From contig NZ_BQXQ01000006.1 in NCBI RefSeq assembly GCF_030159055.1, positions 62,001 to 126,000 on the forward strand: a stretch of DNA of 64,000 nt, written 5' to 3'. Shown here one piece after another: positions 29,896 to 39,640 of this stretch. How positions within the stretch are numbered: position 1 is the first letter of the stretch; each line of letters begins with the position of its first letter. A model generated the notes under the pieces. It saw only the letters and a list, made by a program, of their open reading frames with translations. It did no database searches and was not told the origin of the DNA. Origin of the DNA: Acidovorax sp. SUPP3334 (GTDB lineage: Bacteria; Pseudomonadota; Gammaproteobacteria; Burkholderiales; Burkholderiaceae_C). A program made the position numbers and the translations under genes.

Positions 29896-31179
29896 TCAGT
29901 CCACCAGTTTTTCGTGGCGGAAGGTGTCGGCGGCGGATTCCCGCGCGCGGATCAGGTGCGCCTTGGCACCATCCACCATCACTTCGGCGGGCCGGGCGCG
30001 GGTGTTGTAGTTGCTGCCCATCGAGCTGCAATACGCGCCTGCCGACAGCACGGCCAGGTGGTCGCCGGGCTGCACGGCCAGCGTGCGGTCGCGGCCGATC
30101 CAGTCGCCGCTCTCGCACACGGGGCCGACCACGTCGTACACATCGGCCGACGCGGCGGCTGCCGCCGCCTGCACAGGCACGATGGCGTGGAAAGCCTGGT
30201 ACATCGCGGGGCGGGGCAGGTCGTTCATGGCCGCATCGACGATGCAGAAATTCTTCTGCTCGCCCGGCTTCACGTAGAGCACTTCGGTCACGCAGACACC
30301 GGCATTGCCCACCAGCGAGCGGCCGGGCTCGATCATGAACTGGCGGTCGCCGAAGCCGCGGGCATCGAGCTTGGCCAGCAGCTTGGCCCACAGCGCATCG
30401 GCGGCCGGGGGCGTGTCGCCGTTGTAGTCGATGCCCAGGCCACCGCCGAAGTCGATGTGGTGGATCGGAATGCCGGCCGCCTCGATGTCCTGGATCAGGT
30501 CGATCAGGCGGTCGGTGGCGTCGAGATAGGGCGTTTCGTCGGTGATCTGCGAGCCGATGTGAAAGTCGATGCCCGCCACCTGCAGGCCCGGCAGCGACGC
30601 GGCGTGCTGGTAGGCCGCGACGATGCGCTCGTGCGCCACGCCGAACTTGTTGCCCTTGAGCCCGGTGGAAATGTAGGGGTGCGTCTTCGGGTCCACGTTC
30701 GGATTGACGCGGATGCTGATCGGCGCCTTCCTGCCGCAGGCCACGGCCACCTCGCTCAGCACGTCCAGTTCGGACTCGCTCTCCACATTGAAGCAGCCGA
30801 TGCCCACGTCCAGGGCCTGCCGCATCTCGGCGCGGGTCTTGCCGACGCCCGAGAAAATGATCTTCCTGGGGTCGCCGCCGGCTGCCAGCGCACGTTCGAG
30901 TTCGCCACCGGAGACGATGTCGAATCCGCAGCCGTGGCGCGCGAACAGTTGCAGCACCGCCAGCGACGAATTGGCCTTCATGGCATAGCAGATCTGCACC
31001 TTGCGGCCCGCAAAGCCGCGCTGGTAGGCGGCCAGCGCGTCCAGCATCGACGCCTGCGAATAGACGTACAGCGGCGTGCCATGCGCGCGCGCCAGATCGG
31101 CCAGTGGCTTTTGCTCGATGAACAGCGCGTGGTCGCGGTAGGCAATGTGGGGGTGGCCGGGCAGGGTGGGCAAGGTCAT
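29896..31179 (-). CDS. lysA: diaminopimelate decarboxylase
   Basis: PLP enzyme of 427 residues catalysing the last step of lysine synthesis. The PLP lysine is Lys68 in CYAMKANSS. GGGLGIDY, EPGRSLVGNAG and the inter-subunit CESGDWIGRD motif with its catalytic cysteine are present. The start at 31179 overlaps the lptM stop (ATGA), so lysA is translated from the lptM-lysA message. Longer in-frame extensions upstream encode non-conserved sequence that overlaps lptM. Confidence 0.96.
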   Translation of the reverse strand: MTLPTLPGHPHIAYRDHALFIEQKPLADLARAHGTPLYVYSQASMLDALAAYQRGFAGRKVQICYAMKANSSLAVLQLFARHGCGFDIVSGGELERALAAGGDPRKIIFSGVGKTRAEMRQALDVGIGCFNVESESELDVLSEVAVACGRKAPISIRVNPNVDPKTHPYISTGLKGNKFGVAHERIVAAYQHAASLPGLQVAGIDFHIGSQITDETPYLDATDRLIDLIQDIEAAGIPIHHIDFGGGLGIDYNGDTPPAADALWAKLLAKLDARGFGDRQFMIEPGRSLVGNAGVCVTEVLYVKPGEQKNFCIVDAAMNDLPRPAMYQAFHAIVPVQAAAAAASADVYDVVGPVCESGDWIGRDRTLAVQPGDHLAVLSAGAYCSSMGSNYNTRARPAEVMVDGAKAHLIRARESAADTFRHEKLVD

Positions 31180-31421
31180 GGAGTCGGGGACGAAGCGGAG
31201 CGGGAGGGGGAAGGGGCGGGAGGGGCGGGAGGGGCCGGGACGATCGGCGTCGGCACGGGCGTGTCGCGCATCGGGTCCAGCGTTTGGGGCAGGGTGGCCC
31301 GCTGGCTGGCGGCGGGATCGGAGGGAAGGTACAGGGGGCCGCGCTGGCCGCAACCCGCGAAGGCCGCCGCACTTGCAGCAAGGGCAAGCGTCCTGACTAG
31401 AATTTGCGATGCTCTCAACAT
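31176..31421 (-). CDS. lptM: LPS-assembly lipoprotein LptM (YifL family)
   Basis: Small lipoprotein of 81 residues. A hydrophobic signal ends in AAAFAGC, followed at once by the family signature GQRGPLYLP. The rest is a disordered Pro/Ser-rich tail. LptM helps the LptD-LptE translocon mature in E. coli; the same role is inferred. It overlaps lysA by 4 bp, the arrangement also found in other proteobacteria, and diverges from cyaY. Confidence 0.9.
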   Translation of the reverse strand: MLRASQILVRTLALAASAAAFAGCGQRGPLYLPSDPAASQRATLPQTLDPMRDTPVPTPIVPAPPAPPAPSPSRSASSPTP

Positions 31422-31433
31422 CCGCCGATTCTA

Positions 31434-31769
31434 ATGACTGACCTCGAATTCCTGGACCACGCGGAAAAGCTCTTGCTCGCCGTCGAACAAGGCTGCGATC
31501 GCATCAACGACACCTCGGACGCCGATCTGGACGCGCAGCGCTCCGGGGGCATGGTCACCATCGCCTTCCAGAACGGCAGCCAGATCGTCATCAACCTGCA
31601 AAAGCCGCTGCACGAAATCTGGCTGGCTGCACAGTCCGGCGGCTACCACTACCGGTTCGACGGCCAGCGGTGGATGGACACCAAAGGCGCCGGCGAATTC
31701 TTCGAGGCGCTGGACCGCGCCGCCAGCCAGCAATCGGGATGGCCCCTGTCTTTCAGCGCCAAGCCATAG
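31434..31769 (+). CDS. cyaY: iron-sulfur assembly protein CyaY (frataxin)
   Basis: Bacterial frataxin of 111 residues that modulates iron-sulfur cluster assembly by IscS/IscU. There is an acidic N-terminal helix ([12 protein letters not shown], then [13 protein letters not shown]) followed by the beta-sheet with [27 protein letters not shown] and [17 protein letters not shown]. All are typical. The start at 31434 gives the conserved [11 protein letters not shown]. It is divergent from lptM-lysA and ends at a bidirectional terminator shared with mrcA. Confidence 0.95.
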   Translation: MTDLEFLDHAEKLLLAVEQGCDRINDTSDADLDAQRSGGMVTIAFQNGSQIVINLQKPLHEIWLAAQSGGYHYRFDGQRWMDTKGAGEFFEALDRAASQQSGWPLSFSAKP

Positions 31770-31804
31770 CGGCGTTGGCGGCCTGCAAAATCCGGCGGTG
31801 ACAA

Positions 31805-31844
31805 AAAAGCCCTTGCCGCGATGAACGCGCAAGGGCTTTTCTTT
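31805..31844. terminator. bidirectional terminator between cyaY and mrcA
   Basis: AAAAGCCCTTG (31805-31815) pairs with CAAGGGCTTTT (31830-31840), with an inner CGCG/CGCG stem. T-runs are present on both strands, so it can end both convergent genes. Confidence 0.88.
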
Positions 31845-31897
31845 CGATCCGGCGGGCTGGCCCGCCGGACTCCGGCGCAGATCGATCTGCCGATGGA

Positions 31898-34294
31898 TCA
31901 GTTGCGGAACAGATCCAGGATGCGGTTGCGCTCTTCGGTAGGTGGTGGCGCCTGGGGGGGCGATCCGGGTACCGCGGCAGCCGCTGCTGCTGCATCTTCC
32001 ATCCCGACGCTGGCAACCCCTGCGTTGCGGGCGAACTCTTCGTAGAACCATTCACCGCCCACGTTGACCACGCCCGGCGGCACGGTCGGCTCCGCCACCG
32101 GAACGCCCTTGAGGGCGCGTTCCATGAAGCTGATCCAGATCGGCAGGCTCAACCCCCCGCCGGTTTCGCGGCTGCCCAGGTTGCGGGGCGTGTCGTAGCC
32201 GATCCACGTGACCGCGGCCACGGTGGGCTGAAAGCCGGCGAACCATGCATCGACGGCGTCGTTGGTCGTGCCGGTCTTTCCGTACAGGTCGGGACGCTTG
32301 AGCGTCGCCTGCGCACGGGCCGCCGTGCCGGAACGGGTGACTTCCTGCAGCAGGCTGTCCATCACGAACGCATTGCGCGCGTCGATCGCACGCGGGTTGT
32401 CGGATGTGGCGGGCGGCTGGAAGTCCGACAGGATGCGGCCCTTGTGGTCGGTGACGCGGCTGATCAAGTAGGGATTCACACGGTAGCCGCCATTGGCGAA
32501 CACCGAATATGCCGACACCATCTGCATGGGCGTGACCGAACCCGCACCCAGGGCCATGGTCAGGTAGGGCGGGTGCTTTTCGGCATCGAATCCGAACTTC
32601 GTCACCCACTCCTGGCCGTTCTTGGGGCCCACCGCCTGCAGGATGCGAATCGAGACGACGTTCTTGGACCGGGCCAGCGCCGTGCGCAGGGTCATCGGGC
32701 CGTCGTACTTGCCGTCATAGTTCTTCGGCTCCCAGGGTTGGCCGCCCGTCACGCCGGCGCTGAAGAAGAGCGGAGCGTCGTTCACCACCGTGGCGGGGGT
32801 GAAGCCCTTTTCGAGAGCCGCCGAGTAAATGAAGGGTTTGAAGCTCGAACCCGGCTGGCGCCATGCCTGCGTCACATGGTTGAACTTGTTTTTGTCGAAA
32901 TCGAAGCCGCCCACCAGGGCCTTGATGCCCCCGGTGCGGGGATCGACCGCCACCAGGGCGCCCTCGACTTCGGGCAGCTGCGTGATGTCCCAGGTCTTCT
33001 TGGGGGTCTGAATGATGCGGATGACCGCGCCCCGGCGGATCTTGACGTTCGGCGGTGCCTTGTCGCTCAATCCGGACAGGGCGGGCTTCAGCCCCTCGCC
33101 CGTGATTTCGATGGGTTCTCCGCTCGCGCGCGCCGCCACGATCTTCTTGGGCGTGGCCTCCAGCACCACTGCCGACATCACGTCACCGTTGTCCGGGTGC
33201 AGCGCCAGGGTGTCGTCGATCACGTCTTCGGCTTCCTGCGCATTGGTCGGAAGCGCCACGAACTTCTCGGGACCGCGGTAGTGCTGGCGGCGCTCGTAAT
33301 CCATGATGCCCTTGCGCAGCGCCACGTAAGCCGCTTCCTGGTCGCCGGCATTGAGGGTCGTGTAGACGTTCAGTCCGCGCGTGTAGGCCTCGTTGCCGTA
33401 TTGCGCGAAGATGAGCTGGCGGGCCATTTCAGCCACGTACTCGGCATGGATGCGGGTCGTGTCGGGGCCGGAGCGGATCTTCAGGTCTTCCTGCTTGGCC
33501 GCTGCCGCCTCTTGCGCCGTGATGAAACCGTTCTCCAGCATGCGGTCGATGATGTGCAGCTGGCGGATGCGAGCGCGCTTTGGATTGCTGATGGGGTTGT
33601 ACGCCGAAGGGGCCTTCGGCAGGCCGGCCAGCATGGCCGCTTCGGCCACGGAAATACTTTGTAGCGGCTTTCCAAAATAAGCTTCGGACGCTGCCGCAAA
33701 ACCGTAAGCCCTGTTCCCGAGATAAATCTGATTCATGTAGATCTCGAGAATCTGGTTTTTGGAGAGCAGATGCTCCAATTTAAACGTTAGTAATATTTCG
33801 TAAATTTTTCGAGTGAATGTTTTTTCAGACGACAAATAAACATTGCGGGCCACCTGCATCGTGATGGTCGAAGCGCCCTGGCTCTTCACCCTGCCCAGGT
33901 TGGCCAGCGCAGCGCGCACCACCCCCTTGTAGTCAACGCCCCCGTGCTGGAAGAACCGCGCATCCTCGATGGCCAGAACCGCGTTGGTCATGACCTTGGG
34001 AATGTCCTGAATCGGCGTGAGATTGCGGCGCTCTTCACCGAATTCACCCAGCAAGGCGCCCTCGACGGAGTACACCCGCATCGGCAGCTTCGGGCGGTAG
34101 TCCGCCAGGTCGGAAATGTCAGGCAGGTTCGGGTAAGCCACCGCCAGCGCCACCGCAATCGTGAGCGCGACCCCGATGGCGCCAGCCGCTGCCAGCCCCA
34201 GCAACCAGGCGGCGCTGCGGACGATCCAGCGCCACCATGCCGGCCTTTTCGGCGGGTTCTGATTGGGGGTCTTGTCGGTAGGTGATGACGGCAT
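31898..34294 (-). CDS. mrcA: penicillin-binding protein 1A (bifunctional)
   Basis: Class A penicillin-binding protein of 798 residues, anchored by one N-terminal helix (about 25-48). The transglycosylase domain has EDARFFQHGGVD, GASTITMQVARN and KILEIYLN-like motifs (here NQILEIYMNQIYLG). The transpeptidase domain has the catalytic serine motif PGSSFKPFIY, SKN (ARSKNVVS) and KTGTTNDAVDAW. The length is normal. The C-terminus has a low-complexity Ala/Pro stretch. It is divergent from pilMNOPQ, the arrangement seen in many beta- and gammaproteobacteria. Confidence 0.96.
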   Translation of the reverse strand: MPSSPTDKTPNQNPPKRPAWWRWIVRSAAWLLGLAAAGAIGVALTIAVALAVAYPNLPDISDLADYRPKLPMRVYSVEGALLGEFGEERRNLTPIQDIPKVMTNAVLAIEDARFFQHGGVDYKGVVRAALANLGRVKSQGASTITMQVARNVYLSSEKTFTRKIYEILLTFKLEHLLSKNQILEIYMNQIYLGNRAYGFAAASEAYFGKPLQSISVAEAAMLAGLPKAPSAYNPISNPKRARIRQLHIIDRMLENGFITAQEAAAAKQEDLKIRSGPDTTRIHAEYVAEMARQLIFAQYGNEAYTRGLNVYTTLNAGDQEAAYVALRKGIMDYERRQHYRGPEKFVALPTNAQEAEDVIDDTLALHPDNGDVMSAVVLEATPKKIVAARASGEPIEITGEGLKPALSGLSDKAPPNVKIRRGAVIRIIQTPKKTWDITQLPEVEGALVAVDPRTGGIKALVGGFDFDKNKFNHVTQAWRQPGSSFKPFIYSAALEKGFTPATVVNDAPLFFSAGVTGGQPWEPKNYDGKYDGPMTLRTALARSKNVVSIRILQAVGPKNGQEWVTKFGFDAEKHPPYLTMALGAGSVTPMQMVSAYSVFANGGYRVNPYLISRVTDHKGRILSDFQPPATSDNPRAIDARNAFVMDSLLQEVTRSGTAARAQATLKRPDLYGKTGTTNDAVDAWFAGFQPTVAAVTWIGYDTPRNLGSRETGGGLSLPIWISFMERALKGVPVAEPTVPPGVVNVGGEWFYEEFARNAGVASVGMEDAAAAAAAVPGSPPQAPPPTEERNRILDLFRN

Positions 34295-34555
34295 AGCGTT
34301 CCAGGAGAGAGCAACCGGCCATTATAAAAATATGGATCTCAGCCGTCTGCCAAATAGCTCGTGAGGGTGGAGCGCCTATACCACAGAGGTATGAATATCG
34401 GTATCGGAACGGACGGCAAATGAGCGTCTGCTTTTGACAACGAAAGTTCCGTAACAGCGCCGTAAAACTCTTGGCTGGCCTGCAACCTTGCTGATAGCAT
34501 TCATGCGAAGTGTTAAGTTTTGTTGCGTCAAATCGGCAAGTTACGGGGGCTAATT

Positions 34556-35635
34556 TTGATCTCTTTGGGGTCTTTGTTCAGTCGCCAGTCCGCGCCACTG
34601 CTGGGTATCGACATCAGTTCTTCAAGCGTCAAGCTGGTTGAGTTGGGGCGCGACAAGGCAGGAGGGCTGGTACTGGAGCGATGTGCGATCGAGCAGTTGG
34701 AGCGCGGTTGGATCACCGACGGCAACATCGAGAAATTCGATGAAGTCGCGGAGGCTCTGCGCCGGCTGGTCAAGAAGAGTGGAACGCGCACCAAAAACGT
34801 GGCGCTGGCGTTGCCGCCATCCGCCGTCATCACCAAGCGCATCACCTTGCCGGGCGGTATGTCCGAGCAAGAGCTTGAAGTGCAGGTCGAATCCGAAGCC
34901 AATCAGTACATTCCGTTCTCCCTCGACGAGGTGAGTTTGGATTTTTGCGTGGTCGGCCCGAGCAAGAATTCGCCGGGCGATGTCGATGTATTGATCGCGG
35001 CCTCGCGCCGTGAAAAAGTGCAGGACCGTCAAGGTCTGGCTGAAGCAGCCGGGCTCAAGCCCGTGATCATCGACATCGAATCGCACGCTTCCCGCATGGC
35101 TGCGGGACGCCTCATCGAAGCGCTGCCCAGCCACGGCAACGACGCCTTGGTGGCGTTGTTCGAAGTCGGCGCTTTGACCACCAGCATGCAGGTCATCCGC
35201 AACGACGAAGTGCTGTATGACCGAGACCAGGCCTTTGGTGGGGCGCAGCTCACGCAGTTGATCGTGCGCCAGTACGGCTTCTCTCTGGAAGAGGCCGAGG
35301 GCAAGAAGCGCAGCGGGGATTTGCCGGAAGACTATCAGTCCGCCGTGCTGCGCCCGTTCGTGGAAAGCATGGCCCAGGAAATTGGCCGTGCGCTGCAGTT
35401 CTTCTTCACCAGCACTCCCCATAACCGCGTCGATCACATCATGCTGGCAGGGGGCTCGGCCCCGTTGCCCGGTTTGACGGAGGCCGTCACTCAGCACTCG
35501 GGCTGTGCCTGCACTGCCATCAATCCGTTCGAAGGCATGGAGATCGGAAGTGCAGTGCGTTTGAAGAAGATGGTTCGCGAGGCGCCTTCCTACCTCACGT
35601 CATGTGGCTTGGCTATGCGGAGGTTCCTGCAGTGA
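34556..35635 (+). CDS. pilM: type IV pilus assembly protein PilM
   Basis: Cytoplasmic actin-like ATPase of 359 residues that links the pilus motor to the inner-membrane PilNO complex. Nucleotide-binding motifs LLGIDISSSSVKLVEL (phosphate 1), FEVGALTTSM and LAGGSAPLPG are present. I chose TTG 34556 because GGGGG lies six bases upstream and it gives the usual MISLGSLFSR start; TTG 34520 in frame is the alternative. The stop overlaps the pilN start. Confidence 0.93.
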   Translation: MISLGSLFSRQSAPLLGIDISSSSVKLVELGRDKAGGLVLERCAIEQLERGWITDGNIEKFDEVAEALRRLVKKSGTRTKNVALALPPSAVITKRITLPGGMSEQELEVQVESEANQYIPFSLDEVSLDFCVVGPSKNSPGDVDVLIAASRREKVQDRQGLAEAAGLKPVIIDIESHASRMAAGRLIEALPSHGNDALVALFEVGALTTSMQVIRNDEVLYDRDQAFGGAQLTQLIVRQYGFSLEEAEGKKRSGDLPEDYQSAVLRPFVESMAQEIGRALQFFFTSTPHNRVDHIMLAGGSAPLPGLTEAVTQHSGCACTAINPFEGMEIGSAVRLKKMVREAPSYLTSCGLAMRRFLQ

Positions 35636-36258
35636 TTCTCATCAACCTGCTGCCTCATCGCGAGGCTGCCAGAAAGCGCCGCAAGGAAGCCTTCCAAGCA
35701 ACGATGTTCGCGTCGTTCCTGGTCGGTCTCGCCATTGCCGGTGGCATTTATTGGTGGTACCAGATGGTGATCACCGGTCAGCAAGACAAAAATTTGTTCT
35801 TGCAAAGTGAAATCAAGGTCCTTGAAGGCCAGATCAAGGAAATCGCCTCGATCGAAGAGGAAATTGCGGCCCTGCGCGCTCGCCAGAAGGCGGTGGAAGA
35901 TCTCCAGTCCGATCGCAACCTGCCGGTGCATTTGCTCAACGAGTTGGTTCAGCAGTTGCCAGATGGGGTTTACGTTACCAATCTCAAGCAGGTCGATCAG
36001 GTCATCACCATGCAAGGGATGGCGCAGTCGAACGAACGCGTGTCGGAGATGCTTCGCAATCTGGCCGACAACACGCCATGGTTTTCGAAGCCTGAGCTCG
36101 TGGAAATCGTCGCCGCGAACATTGCGTTGAATCCCCGCGAGCAGCGCCGTGTGGCTTCGTTCAACCTCCGGTTCCGACTGATGCGCACGAGCGAAGCGCA
36201 GAAAACCATGGACGCTGCCAGTGCGCCAGCCACTGCGCCCAAGGCGGCTGGGAAGTGA
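35632..36258 (+). CDS. pilN: type IV pilus assembly protein PilN
   Basis: Inner-membrane protein of 208 residues. The GTG at 35632 gives the typical MILINLLPHREAARKRRK start, the segment that binds PilM. One membrane helix (about 25-45) is followed by a coiled coil (about 50-95) and a ferredoxin-like periplasmic domain. It overlaps pilM by 4 bp (GTGA). With PilO it forms the periplasmic alignment complex of the pilus. Confidence 0.95.
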   Translation: MILINLLPHREAARKRRKEAFQATMFASFLVGLAIAGGIYWWYQMVITGQQDKNLFLQSEIKVLEGQIKEIASIEEEIAALRARQKAVEDLQSDRNLPVHLLNELVQQLPDGVYVTNLKQVDQVITMQGMAQSNERVSEMLRNLADNTPWFSKPELVEIVAANIALNPREQRRVASFNLRFRLMRTSEAQKTMDAASAPATAPKAAGK

Positions 36259-36260
36259 AC

Positions 36261-36932
36261 ATGGCAACGAAAAAAGCATCCTCCATCGATTTTTCGGCCG
36301 TGCAATCCGGCTTGCAGCGACAGTTTCGCAATCTCGATCCCAAAGATCCGTCACTGTGGCCCGCATTGCCCCGGGCGCTGCTCTGCATCGCCATTGCCGT
36401 CGGCATCGCAACCTTGTTGTGGTTCTTCAAGCTCAACGAGTACGAGGCTGAACTGGAAGCCGAGCAAGCCAAGGAAGTGACCTTGCGCGCCGACTATGAA
36501 AAGAAGCTCGTCAAGGCGGTGAGCCTCGAAGCACTCAAGAAGCAGCGGGAACAGGTCCAGCAATATGTGATTCAGCTGGAAAAGCAATTGCCCAGCAAAG
36601 CGGAAATGTCAGCCCTTTTGTCCGATATCAATCAGGCAGGCTTGGGCCGCAGTTTGCAATTCGAATCTTTCAAGCCAGGTCAGATCGTTGTACGCGACTA
36701 TTACGCCGAGTTGCCGATTTCCATCAGAGTGACAGGCAAGTACCACGACATCGGGGCATTTGCGGCAGATATTGCCAATCTTTCCCGGATCGTGACGCTC
36801 AATAATATTTCGATCACGCCCGGTAAAGACGCTGGCAGCCTCACGATGGATGCGACGGCAAGAACGTTCCGCTATTTGGACACTGAAGAAATTCAGGCGC
36901 AGCGCCAAGCCGCAAGTGGAGCGAAGAAATGA
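36261..36932 (+). CDS. pilO: type IV pilus assembly protein PilO
   Basis: Inner-membrane protein of 223 residues with a membrane helix near 40-60, a coiled coil (about 65-115) and a C-terminal ferredoxin-like domain with DYYAELPISIRVTGKYHDIG, which is highly conserved in PilO. ATG 36261 lies just after the pilN stop; GTG 36255 overlapping it is possible. It overlaps pilP by 4 bp. Confidence 0.94.
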   Translation: MATKKASSIDFSAVQSGLQRQFRNLDPKDPSLWPALPRALLCIAIAVGIATLLWFFKLNEYEAELEAEQAKEVTLRADYEKKLVKAVSLEALKKQREQVQQYVIQLEKQLPSKAEMSALLSDINQAGLGRSLQFESFKPGQIVVRDYYAELPISIRVTGKYHDIGAFAADIANLSRIVTLNNISITPGKDAGSLTMDATARTFRYLDTEEIQAQRQAASGAKK

Positions 36933-37468
36933 GAACCTGGCAAATCGCATGCTTCGCCTTGTGCGCCATGTTGGCGGGTTGTGGCTCTTCTGGTGAAGAC
37001 GAACTCCGGCAGTGGATGACGGAGTTGCGGGCCAACACGAAGCCGCGCATCACCCCGTTGACGGAACCGAAGCAATTTAAACCGCAGAACTACAACGCCG
37101 AGGCCGCTACGGACCCGTTCAACTCCATCAAGTTGACCCAGGCTCTGCGTCGGGATTCGACTCAACTGGCCGCCAACGCCACTTTGATTGCTCCTGAGAT
37201 GGCTCGCCGCAAGGAGCCTCTGGAAGCCTATCCCTTGGACACCATGGCCATGGTTGGCAGTTTGAATAAAACAGGTAATCCGACCGCGTTGCTCAAGGTC
37301 GACAACCTGTTGTACCAGGTGCGGGTTGGAAATTATCTTGGTCAAAATTATGGAAGGATTACCCAGATCACTGAAACAGCCATTCAGTTGAGGGAAGTCG
37401 TTCAGGATGCAACGGGTGACTGGATAGAGCGTCAAACCACGCTTGATCTCCAAGAGGGGAAGAAATGA
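36929..37468 (+). CDS. pilP: type IV pilus lipoprotein PilP
   Basis: Inner-membrane lipoprotein of 179 residues that couples PilNO to the secretin. The lipobox is MLAGCGSS. A flexible linker is followed by the PilP beta-sandwich (about 105-175) with MVGSLNKTGNPTALLKVDN and YRVRVGNYLGQNYG-like motifs (here YQVRVGNYLGQNYG). It overlaps both pilO and pilQ by 4 bp, so the whole pilM-Q run is translationally coupled. Confidence 0.94.
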   Translation: MRTWQIACFALCAMLAGCGSSGEDELRQWMTELRANTKPRITPLTEPKQFKPQNYNAEAATDPFNSIKLTQALRRDSTQLAANATLIAPEMARRKEPLEAYPLDTMAMVGSLNKTGNPTALLKVDNLLYQVRVGNYLGQNYGRITQITETAIQLREVVQDATGDWIERQTTLDLQEGKK

Positions 37469-39606
37469 TTCAGAAAAACAGTTTTGGTGCACGCTATCGA
37501 GCGTTGTTGTTGGCTGCGGTTGCGTCGTTTGGCAGTACCTGGGCTTGCGCACAGACAGCCATCGAGGCCGTCCAAGGGGTCATGCAGGGCGGGACCGAAT
37601 TGGTGCGCATCGATTTGTCGCAGCCGCTTTCTTCCCTGCCGACCGGTTTTGCCATTCAGGCCCCGGCCAGGATCGCACTCGATTTTCCTGCGACGACCAA
37701 TGGCACTGGCAAGTCGCTGGTGGAGGTCAATCAGGGCAATCTGAAATCGGTGAACATCGTGCAGGCGGGGGACCGGTCCCGCGTCGTTCTGAACCTCAAG
37801 CAACCGACGTCCTACCGCGCTGAAATTCAAGGCAAGTCGTTGATGGTGTCGCTGGAGCCCGTGTCGAACACGGCGGCGGCACAACCGACTCCAGTGGCAG
37901 TCTTCGCCGAAGACCGCAACAGCGATGTGCTGCCTTTGCGTGACCTCGACTTCCGACGCGGTAGCGATGGCGCCGGTCGCGTGATCGTGGGGCTGGCCAA
38001 CAATCAGGTTGGAGTGGATCTGCGCCAGCAAGGCAAGGGCCTGGTGGTTGAGTTCCTGAAATCGTCGCTGCCGGAAGGTTTGCGCCGCCGCCTGGATGTG
38101 ACCGACTTCGGCACCCCGGTGCAGATCGTCACGACTTCGCAGCAAGGCGAGCGCGTCCGGATGACCATCGACCCGATCGGGGAGTGGGAGCACAGCGCCT
38201 ATCAGAGCGACAACCAGTTTGTGGTGGAAATTCGCCAGAAGAAAGTGGACCTGAGCAAGCTGACACAGGGCCCCGGTTTCAGCGGCGAAAAGTTGTCGCT
38301 GAATTTCCAGAACATCGAAGTGCGCTCGCTGCTGCAAGTGATTGCGGACTTCACGAACTTCAACATCGTCACGTCCGATACGGTGACGGGCGCGCTGACG
38401 CTGCGGTTGAAGGACGTGCCGTGGGACCAGGCCTTGCAAATCATCATGGATGCCAAGGGCCTGGGCATGCGCAAATCCGGCACCGTCCTCTGGATTGCGC
38501 CCAAGGATGAGATCGACTCCCGTACCAAGAAGGACTATGAGGCGGCGCTTGCGATTCAGAAGCTCGAGCCGCTGCGCACGCAGGCATTCCAGCTGAACTA
38601 TGCCAAGGCTGCCGACATGGTGACCCAATTGGCAACCAGCACCAGCAGCGGCGGTAGCAGCGGTGTTTCCACGCGCTTTTTGTCCGAGCGGGGCAGTGCG
38701 ATCTCCGAACCGCGTACCAACCAGCTTTTTGTGACGGACACGCCGAGCAAGCTGGAGGAAGTGCGGCAACTGCTGTCCACGCTGGACGTGGCTGTGCGTC
38801 AGGTGATGATCGAAGCGCGGATAGTCGAGGCGCGAGACACCTTTGGCCGGTCGCTTGGGGTCAAATTGGGCGCATCCGATTTGAGGGCCAGCCGCGGTGG
38901 TGATGGCGGTTACGGCATCGGTGGCAGCAACCGTGTCGCTTTCGGTACGAGTTACAACAATGCGGTGTCCACCAGTGGCGCGAGTGCTACGGCCACCGAT
39001 GCGGGAGGCACATTCGTGAATTTGCCAGCCCAGCTTTCCACTACCCCTGCCGTGGGTTCCTTCGCCCTGTCCATCTTCAATTCGGCAGCCAATCGTTTCC
39101 TGACGCTCGAGTTGTCGGCCATGGAGGCTGACGGCCAAGGCAAGATCGTCTCCAGCCCCCGTTTGATCACGGCAGACCAGACCAAGGCCTTGATCGAGCA
39201 GGGCACGGAATACCCGTACTCCGTGACGGCTCCCAACGGCGCTACGACCATTGCCTTCAAGAAGGCGGTGCTCAAGCTGGAAGTGACGCCACAGATCACT
39301 CCAGAAGGCAACATCATTCTTGACCTGGATGTGAACAAGGACAGCCGCGGCGAGAGCACCACGCAAGGCGTGGCCATCGATACCAAGCACATCAAGACCC
39401 AAGTGCTGATCGAAAATGGCGGGACCGTGGTGATCGGCGGTATCTTCGAGATGGAAGAAACCAATCAAGAAAATAAAATCCCACTGCTTGGCGACGTGCC
39501 AGTGGTCGGCAATCTTTTCAAGAGTCGCACTAAAGAATCCACCAAGCGCGAAATGCTGGTCTTTATCACCCCGAAGGTGATCTCTGACCGCGGACCTGTG
39601 CGTTGA
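37465..39606 (+). CDS. pilQ: type IV pilus secretin PilQ
   Basis: Outer-membrane secretin of 713 residues through which the pilus exits. A signal peptide (about 1-29) is followed by an AMIN domain (about 35-135), a second peptidoglycan-binding region, an STN/N0 domain (SLNFQNIEVRSLLQVIADFT, about 277-296), an N1 domain, and the secretin core ending with GTVVIGGIFEMEETNQENKI and the C-terminal VFITPKVI. Length is normal. A Ser/Gly-rich loop (about 390-400) may be extended. Only 34 bp separate it from the next gene, which is not part of the pilus set. Confidence 0.96.
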   Translation: MIQKNSFGARYRALLLAAVASFGSTWACAQTAIEAVQGVMQGGTELVRIDLSQPLSSLPTGFAIQAPARIALDFPATTNGTGKSLVEVNQGNLKSVNIVQAGDRSRVVLNLKQPTSYRAEIQGKSLMVSLEPVSNTAAAQPTPVAVFAEDRNSDVLPLRDLDFRRGSDGAGRVIVGLANNQVGVDLRQQGKGLVVEFLKSSLPEGLRRRLDVTDFGTPVQIVTTSQQGERVRMTIDPIGEWEHSAYQSDNQFVVEIRQKKVDLSKLTQGPGFSGEKLSLNFQNIEVRSLLQVIADFTNFNIVTSDTVTGALTLRLKDVPWDQALQIIMDAKGLGMRKSGTVLWIAPKDEIDSRTKKDYEAALAIQKLEPLRTQAFQLNYAKAADMVTQLATSTSSGGSSGVSTRFLSERGSAISEPRTNQLFVTDTPSKLEEVRQLLSTLDVAVRQVMIEARIVEARDTFGRSLGVKLGASDLRASRGGDGGYGIGGSNRVAFGTSYNNAVSTSGASATATDAGGTFVNLPAQLSTTPAVGSFALSIFNSAANRFLTLELSAMEADGQGKIVSSPRLITADQTKALIEQGTEYPYSVTAPNGATTIAFKKAVLKLEVTPQITPEGNIILDLDVNKDSRGESTTQGVAIDTKHIKTQVLIENGGTVVIGGIFEMEETNQENKIPLLGDVPVVGNLFKSRTKESTKREMLVFITPKVISDRGPVR

Positions 39607-39640
39607 TGGTGATTCAGCAATATTTTTATCAGGGGAATAG

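Noticed and set aside
34320-34520. Sigma-70 promoter with TTGACA at 34434 for pilM
   Set aside because: A good -35 hexamer is present, but no matching -10 at 16-18 bp, so it was not annotated.
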